Source of the DNA: an uncultured Collinsella sp.
Lineage (GTDB): Bacteria > Actinomycetota > Coriobacteriia > Coriobacteriales > Coriobacteriaceae
NCBI GenBank assembly: GCA_934621885.1
Contig: CAKTUH010000008.1
Coordinates: 1-35,477 of the forward strand
DNA length: 35,477 nt
Reading direction: 5' to 3'
The translations under genes were made by a program, and so were the position numbers. Shown in pieces: positions 31,868 to 35,477 of the stretch; the stretch's first letter is position 1, and each line of letters begins with the position of its first letter. The notes under the pieces were generated by a model. It did not search any database. It saw nothing but the letters and a program-made list of their open reading frames with translations, and was not told where the DNA came from.

Positions 31868-32638
31868 ATGAAGATCGGATTTGTCGGTTTTGGCAATATG
31901 GCGAGCGCTATGGCCGATGGCTGGATTGCCGCCGGTGTGTCTGCGGGCGACATATGCGCCTGCGCGGGCCGCTACGACGCTCTCGTTGAGCGTTGCGAGG
32001 CACGCGGCATAGCCGCCTGCCATGATGCGGCAGAGGTTGTCGCCGCATCCGATATCGTGGTCGCTGCGGTCAAGCCGTACATGATCGAGAAGGTCTTCGC
32101 GCCGCTGAAGGACGCGCTTGCCGACAAGGTCGTCCTTTCGGTCGCCTGGACCTGGGATAGCGCCAAGTGGGAGCAGGTTCTGCCGGGCGTCGCTCACATC
32201 TCGACGGTGCCCAACACGCCGGTTTCGGTGGGCGAGGGCGTTATCGCCTGCGAGAAGGCGTCCACGCTTAGCGGCGAGCAGCGCGATACGGTGCTCGGCC
32301 TGCTCGGAAAGCTCGGCACGGTGGTCGAGCTCGATTCGAGTCTGCTGTTCGTGGGCGGTACCGTGGGCGGTTGCGCCCCGGCGTTTGTCGCCATGGCGAT
32401 CGAGGCCCTGGGCGATGCGGCCGTCAAGCACGGTATTCCGCGTGCCGATGCCTATCGCATCGTGAGCCAGATGGTGCTGGGCACGGCAAAGCTGCAGCTG
32501 GCAACTGGCCAGCATCCCGCCGCGATGAAGGATGCCGTGTGCTCTCCTGGTGGCGCCACCATCAAGGGCGTCGTCGCGCTCGAGGACGCCGGCATGCGCA
32601 GCGCCCTGGTCAAGGCCATCGACGCCACCCTCCAGTAA
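31868..32638 (+). CDS. proC: Pyrroline-5-carboxylate reductase
   Basis: 256 aa. Last step of proline synthesis, NAD(P)H-dependent. The N-terminal Rossmann motif is GFVGFGNMASAM (residues 4-15), and VAAVKPYMI, VPNTPVSVGEG and the C-terminal helical signature MKDAVCSPGGATIKGV are present. Slightly shorter than the usual 265-280 aa. GTG/ATG context: ATG 31868 follows GAGAGGA. It ends directly at the repeat block 32637-32797. Confidence 0.95.
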   Translation: MKIGFVGFGNMASAMADGWIAAGVSAGDICACAGRYDALVERCEARGIAACHDAAEVVAASDIVVAAVKPYMIEKVFAPLKDALADKVVLSVAWTWDSAKWEQVLPGVAHISTVPNTPVSVGEGVIACEKASTLSGEQRDTVLGLLGKLGTVVELDSSLLFVGGTVGGCAPAFVAMAIEALGDAAVKHGIPRADAYRIVSQMVLGTAKLQLATGQHPAAMKDAVCSPGGATIKGVVALEDAGMRSALVKAIDATLQ

Positions 32639-32797
32639 AACCGACCAAAAAGGGACAGGTTTATTTTGGCAGGTTTTTCCTGCGGTTTTGTACCTTGAGC
32701 AAAAAGCGCCCCGCAACTGGTTCAATTCCAGTTGCGGGGCGCTTGCGTTTGCCCAGATAAAACCGACCAAAATAAATTTGTCTCTTTTTGGCAGGTT
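32637..32797. repeat. Imperfect 39-bp inverted repeat enclosing a strong hairpin
   Basis: Arms 32639-32677 and 32759-32797 match as reverse complements at most positions (mismatches clustered at three places). Each arm is itself nearly self-complementary (AACCGACCAAAA ... TTTTGGCAGGTT), so it also reads as two direct copies. The block begins inside the proC stop codon and reaches the stop of the small minus-strand gene at 32796. Confidence 0.7.
32704..32744. terminator. Perfect 17-bp hairpin between convergent genes, with T-arm-like loop
   Basis: AAGCGCCCCGCAACTGG (32704-32720) pairs exactly with 32728-32744 around the loop TTCAATT. The left side is preceded by a run of A and the right followed by TTGCGTTT, so it could end transcription from both sides. 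The tip GGTTCAATTCC has the tRNA T-arm consensus. Confidence 0.7.
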
Positions 32798-32969
32798 AGT
32801 CCCAGAAGCTGTCTTCTTCGTCCTCGGATTTGGGGCCGCGGTCGACATACATTTTATGGGTGCGCTTCTCCATTACAAAGGCAAGAATCGCAAACAGCAG
32901 GATGCCGCCGGCGAAAAGGATGGCAAAACCGGTGCGGGTGCCAAACAAAAAGGAAAAAACTGCGTCCAT
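32796..32969 (-). CDS. Small membrane protein, 57 residues
   Basis: A short gene. Translation from ATG (32967-32969) gives MDAVFSFLFGTRTG, a hydrophobic helix (about residues 15-33, FAILFAGGILLFAILAFVM), then a positively charged EKRTHK and a very acidic tail (GPKSEDEEDSFWD). Loading of charge suggests the C-terminus is cytoplasmic. An AAGG lies about 7 nt upstream on the minus strand. The good topology, codon use and clean fit between serS and the terminator hairpin support a real gene. Function unknown; no relative recognised. Confidence 0.65.
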   Translation of the reverse strand: MDAVFSFLFGTRTGFAILFAGGILLFAILAFVMEKRTHKMYVDRGPKSEDEEDSFWD

Positions 32970-33012
32970 TGGGTGCCTTCTTGCGTAGTTGAGTTGGGTC
33001 GTAAACGCTCAT

Positions 33013-33051
33013 AAGTATATACTTGCCCATACATGTACAAGGTTGCAACCT
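33013..33051. promoter_or_regulatory. Divergent promoter region of serS and the small membrane protein, three palindromes
   Basis: AAGTATATACTT (33013-33024), TACATGTA (33030-33037) and AGGTTGCAACCT (33040-33051) are perfect palindromes. TATACT occurs on both strands in the first, serving as a possible -10 in either direction. No -35 of good quality at standard spacing. Confidence 0.4.
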
Positions 33052-33080
33052 AAATGGAATGTATATCGCCGGAGGATCTA

Positions 33081-34364
33081 ATGCTTGATATCAAGTTTGT
33101 TCGCGAGAACCCCGATGCCATCGATACCGCCATGGCAAATCGCCAGACGTCTTGGGATCGCGAGAAGTTCTTTGAACTCGACGACGAGCGCCGTGCCGTC
33201 ATCACCGAGGTCGAGGAGCTCCAGGCCACGCGTAACGCCGAGTCCAAGAAGATTGGCGCCCTGATGAAGGAGGGCAAGAAGGACGAGGCCGAGGCCGCCA
33301 AGGAGGCCGTGCGCGCCGTCAACGAGAAGATCGACGGTCTGGCCGAGCGCCGTACCGCTCTTGAGCAGGAGCAGTACGACTTCATGTCTCACTTGCCCAA
33401 CATTCCGTGCGAGGCCACCCCGTACGGTAAGGACGAGGACGAGAACATCGAGCGTCGCCGCTGGGGCACCCCGCGCGAGTTCGACTTCGACTTTAAGCCG
33501 CACTGGGATCTGGGCACCGACCTCGACATCCTCGACTTCGAGCGTGGCAACAAGCTCTCCGGCAGCCGCTTCACCGTTCTCGGTGGCGCCGGCGCCCGCC
33601 TGGAGCGCGCCCTCATCAACTTCTTCCTGGACACGCACACCAGCCGTGGCTTCAAGGAGTGGTGGCCGCCCATCGTCGTCAAGCGTCAGACCATGTTCGG
33701 TACGGGCCAGCTGCCCAAGTTCGAGGACGACGCCTATCACGTCTCGGGCGACAACTTCCTGATCCCTACCGCCGAGGTCGTACTGACTAACCTGCACGCC
33801 GGCGAGGTTCTGGACGCCGACACTCTGCCTCGCCGCTACACTGCCTTCACCCCCTGCTTCCGCGAGGAGGCCGGTTCCGCCGGTCGCGACACCCGCGGCA
33901 TCATTCGCCAGCACGAGTTCGACAAGGTCGAGATGGTTAAGTTTGCCAAGCCGGAGGAGTCCGACGAGGAGCTCGAGAGCATGACCGCCGAGGCCGAGTA
34001 CCTGCTGCAGCAGCTGGGCCTGCCGTATCGCGTGATTAGCCTGTGCACCGGCGACCTGGGCTTCTCTGCCCGTCAGACCTATGACGTCGAGGTTTGGCTG
34101 CCGAGCTACAACGCCTACAAGGAGATCAGCTCCTGCTCCAACTGCGGCGACTTCCAGGCCCGCCGTGCCAACATCAAGTATCGCGACCCCGAGAACTTCA
34201 AGGGTTCGCGCTACCTGCACACCCTTAACGGTTCCGGCCTGCCGGCTGGTCGTACCATGGCTGCCATTCTGGAGAACTACCAGAACGCCGACGGCACCAT
34301 CACGATCCCCGAGGTTCTGCGTCCCTACATGGGCGGCCTCGATAAGATCGAGCCGGTTGCGTAG
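33081..34364 (+). CDS. serS: Seryl-tRNA synthetase
   Basis: 427 aa, class II synthetase. The N-terminal antiparallel coiled-coil tRNA-binding arm (about residues 30-105, rich in Glu/Lys/Arg) is followed by the catalytic core: motif 1 region, [13 protein letters not shown], motif 2 [19 protein letters not shown], and motif 3 at the C-terminus ([20 protein letters not shown]). It also charges tRNA-Sec where present. ATG 33081 is chosen over an upstream ATG (33054) because GGAGG lies at 33071-33075 and the protein then starts [12 protein letters not shown], the family N-terminus. Confidence 0.97.
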   Translation: MLDIKFVRENPDAIDTAMANRQTSWDREKFFELDDERRAVITEVEELQATRNAESKKIGALMKEGKKDEAEAAKEAVRAVNEKIDGLAERRTALEQEQYDFMSHLPNIPCEATPYGKDEDENIERRRWGTPREFDFDFKPHWDLGTDLDILDFERGNKLSGSRFTVLGGAGARLERALINFFLDTHTSRGFKEWWPPIVVKRQTMFGTGQLPKFEDDAYHVSGDNFLIPTAEVVLTNLHAGEVLDADTLPRRYTAFTPCFREEAGSAGRDTRGIIRQHEFDKVEMVKFAKPEESDEELESMTAEAEYLLQQLGLPYRVISLCTGDLGFSARQTYDVEVWLPSYNAYKEISSCSNCGDFQARRANIKYRDPENFKGSRYLHTLNGSGLPAGRTMAAILENYQNADGTITIPEVLRPYMGGLDKIEPVA

Positions 34365-34387
34365 GTTGGCTGCATAGGCGATTTGCG

Positions 34388-34416
34388 AGGGCGCTCCTTT
34401 CTGGGGCGCCCTTTTT
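34388..34416 (+). terminator. Terminator of serS
   Basis: AGGGCGCTCC, TTTCT loop, GGGGCGCCCT (one G-U), then TTTTTG. 24 nt after the serS stop. Confidence 0.85.
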
Positions 34417-34462
34417 GTGCGCGGCTATACCATGCCATGCGGACAGCTCGATAGAAAACACA

Positions 34463-34476
34463 CGAACAAACGTTCT
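34463..34476. promoter_or_regulatory. LexA (SOS) box candidate
   Basis: CGAACAAACGTTCT: the GAAC-N4-GTTC core of Gram-positive and actinobacterial LexA boxes, matching the longer CGAACRNRYGTTYG-type consensus except at the last base. It overlaps the expected -35 of the promoter at 34497-34502. Confidence 0.6.
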
Positions 34477-34496
34477 GTATACATGCATCTACCTGC

Positions 34497-34502
34497 TATG
34501 AT
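34497..34502 (+). promoter_or_regulatory. -10 element of the LexA-box gene
   Basis: TATGAT; the -35 would fall at 34473-34479 (TTCTGT), inside the edge of the LexA box. It lies 34 nt upstream of the start codon. Confidence 0.5.
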
Positions 34503-34535
34503 TTTGCTAGATACAAGCGAGAGAAAGGGGATGTG

Positions 34536-34913
34536 ATGGAGCTGTTCGACGAGCGGGTTGTTTTGTTCCAGAGCGATGAGGGCGGGGAGCACCTGCTGGT
34601 AACGTGCGAGCCGTCGGGTATGGGTGGCTTGGTGGTTCGGCAGACGAGTGAGGGACCATTGACGCAATGGTGCTATGAGGAGTCGCCGCATGTGGTCGAG
34701 ACCTTTGTGGCGCATGAGGCGCTTGTTGTCCTTGAGCACTTCTATGGCGTTGGAACTTCTAATCAGGTGGCGCGCATGCTGAGTATCTCGTTTGCCGACT
34801 ACGACTGTGCCCAACGGGTGCGGTCGCTCCTGGGGGAGCTTGGCGTCAGATTCGATGTGATTGAAAAGCCAATCGATCGCATGAGAAGTATTGATGCCCG
34901 CGGTGCAGCATGA
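34536..34913 (+). CDS. Hypothetical protein under a LexA-type box
   Basis: 125 aa, not recognised. Mixed alpha/beta, soluble, no signal peptide: N-terminal strands (ERVVLFQSDEG, HLLVTCEPS, GLVVRQTSEG), a central helix-rich part (VVETFVAHEALVVLEHFYG) and a final basic helix (EKPIDRMRSIDARG). AAAGGGG lies 5 nt before ATG 34536; GTG 34533 is an alternative. The upstream LexA box suggests DNA-damage induction, but the protein shows no known SOS family motif. Confidence 0.7.
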   Translation: MELFDERVVLFQSDEGGEHLLVTCEPSGMGGLVVRQTSEGPLTQWCYEESPHVVETFVAHEALVVLEHFYGVGTSNQVARMLSISFADYDCAQRVRSLLGELGVRFDVIEKPIDRMRSIDARGAA

Positions 34914-34950
34914 CAAATTACGGTCACGAGAAAAAAATTTGAGATTGTGC

Positions 34951-34979
34951 TTGACTCTAATGAACTAAAGTGGTTTTAT
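34951..34979 (+). promoter_or_regulatory. Promoter of the first tRNA-Arg gene
   Basis: -35 TTGACT (34951-34956), 17-bp spacer, -10 TTTTAT (34974-34979). An A/T-rich AAAAAAATTTGAGATT block precedes it, less similar to the other tRNA upstream elements. Confidence 0.75.
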
Positions 34980-34991
34980 ATGTCTTGCGCT

Positions 34992-35068
34992 GCGGCGTTA
35001 CCTCAGCTGGATAGAGGGTCTGACTACGAATCAGAACGTCATAGGTTCGAATCCTATACGCCGCACCA
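34992..35068 (+). tRNA. tRNA-Arg (ACG)
   Basis: 77 nt including encoded CCA. Acceptor GCGGCGT/ACGCCGC perfect, anticodon ACG at 35026-35028 (first base expected to be inosine), T-arm ATAGG-TTCGAAT-CCTAT. Confidence 0.97.
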
Positions 35069-35081
35069 ATTGAAATTGAAG

Positions 35082-35109
35082 GCCTCCGGCAACGGGGGCT
35101 TTTCTTTTA
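35082..35109 (+). terminator. Terminator of the first tRNA-Arg gene
   Basis: GCCTCCG/CGGGGGC around GCAA, then TTTTCTTTT. A second, slightly altered copy lies at 35271-35299. Confidence 0.85.
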
Positions 35110-35270
35110 AGGCGACATCCCATGGATTCGAACCTCGGTCGAGGCGCGGGCGTGAAGCGGACGCGGAGCGTCCGTAGCGAGCGGGCGAGTCCGCCGGCAG
35201 GCGGCCGAAGCCAGTGCGGATCCGCGAAGCGGATGCGCGGAATCCTATACGCCGCACCAATTGAACTTGA

Positions 35271-35299
35271 AGCCTCCGGCAACGGGGGCTTTTCTTTTA
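35271..35299 (+). terminator. Duplicate tRNA-Arg terminator
   Basis: AGCCTCCG/CGGGGGCT with GCAA loop, followed by TTTCTTTT; in the second direct repeat, not preceded by a complete gene. Confidence 0.75.
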
Positions 35300-35359
35300 T
35301 GCCGACATCACATGGATCCGAACCCCGGTCGAGGCGCGAGCAGCTCAATCATCACTTCG

Positions 35360-35410
35360 AAAAATTTTTTCAAATTGTTGCTTGACCCATCGGGGGCTCG
35401 CGTGCATAAT
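35360..35410 (+). promoter_or_regulatory. Promoter of the second tRNA-Arg gene
   Basis: -35 TTGACC (35382-35387), 17-bp spacer, -10 CATAAT (35405-35410). AAAAATTTTTTCAAATT (35360-35376) ends 5 bp before the -35, as at tRNA-Phe. Confidence 0.8.
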
Positions 35411-35422
35411 AATCCGTGCGTT

Positions 35423-35477
35423 GCGGCGTTACCTCAGCTGGATAGAGGGTCTGACTACGAATCAGAACGTCATAGGT
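35423..35477 (+). tRNA. Second tRNA-Arg (ACG), truncated by the window end
   Basis: The 55 nt present are identical to the first tRNA-Arg gene, from the acceptor stem to the start of the T-arm, and it has its own promoter. It is therefore a second complete gene copy, about 431 bp downstream, rather than another partial 3' repeat. Confidence 0.95.

Larger units (their letters stand above)
35049..35338 (+). repeat. tRNA-Arg-linked repeat: about 100-bp direct repeats with inverted T-arm
   Basis: Copies at 35049-35148 and 35240-35338, period 191, with about seven differences. Each starts inside the T-loop (GAATCC) and runs through the terminator. The first carries GGATTCGAACCT (35124-35135), the exact inverse of the tRNA T-arm (35043-35054); the second copy is degraded to GGATCCGAACCC. 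A hairpin GGACGCGGAGCGTCC and the 64-bp core (35176-35239) shared with the tRNA-Leu locus lie between. No coding capacity is evident in the 354-bp gap between the two tRNA genes. Confidence 0.87.

Noticed and set aside
33000..33080. T-box leader for serS (and for metG at 26041-26109)
   Set aside because: The upstream stretches are too short, and no specifier loop or T-box sequence is visible.

Overview
The window looks like a chromosomal segment of a GC-rich member of the Coriobacteriia, most probably Collinsella or a near relative. This is inferred from the strong G/C third-position codon bias, the housekeeping set, the compact Tad pilus locus, the NikMN fusion and the short Flp-type pilins. 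No 16S gene is present, so the genus is not proven. No transposase, integrase, phage gene or CRISPR array was seen.

Layout, left to right. (1) 1-1560: the 3' part of pheT. (2) 1664-4499: a nickel-type ECF transporter operon, nikMN-nikQ-nikO, behind a good promoter and a NikR-type operator. (3) 4579-6497: a zinc-dependent phospholipase C-like protein, convergent with a putative PD-(D/E)XK nuclease-like protein; the two genes share a CTAG at their stops. (4) 6498-8822: pyruvate kinase on the minus strand between two long non-coding stretches. One holds a perfect 21-bp inverted repeat; the other holds the divergent promoters and a foldable leader ahead of the next gene. (5) 8823-12936: a P2-type Ca2+-like ATPase, then rsgA. 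(6) 13189-22794: a Tad/Flp pilus operon of twelve genes, nearly all overlapping or abutting: cpaB, tadZ, tadA, tadB, tadC, flp, a one-TM protein, a second pilin-like gene, tadE, a large TadG-like gene with cysteine clusters, another TadE-like gene and a DUF192 gene. (7) 22813-23403: a small toxin-antitoxin-like pair. (8) 23538-29716: tRNA-Phe, a GH5-like protein, rsmI, metG, rsmA, tatD, tRNA-Leu. (9) 30079-34913: a 227-bp element with perfect 35-bp inverted ends, an SPFH protein, rlmH, proC, a repeat/terminator block, a 57-residue membrane protein, serS, and an unknown gene under an apparent LexA box. (10) 34992-35477: two tRNA-Arg(ACG) genes, the second cut by the window edge.

The most unusual feature is shared by the tRNA-Phe, tRNA-Leu and first tRNA-Arg loci. 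After each tRNA and its terminator comes an inverted 12-13-nt copy of that tRNA's own T-arm, then GC-rich hairpins. Then the tRNA's 3' end (from inside the T-loop) and its terminator are repeated, with a period of 186-191 bp. The repeated flanks are locus-specific, while a 64-bp core is about 92% identical between the Leu and Arg loci. I do not recognise this as a named element.

Functionally the window mixes translation and ribosome maturation (pheT, metG, serS, rsmA, rsmI, rlmH, rsgA, tRNAs), cation handling (nikMNQO, Ca2+-type ATPase), glycolysis (pyk), proline synthesis (proC) and surface pilus assembly. Non-coding DNA is unusually rich in inverted repeats.
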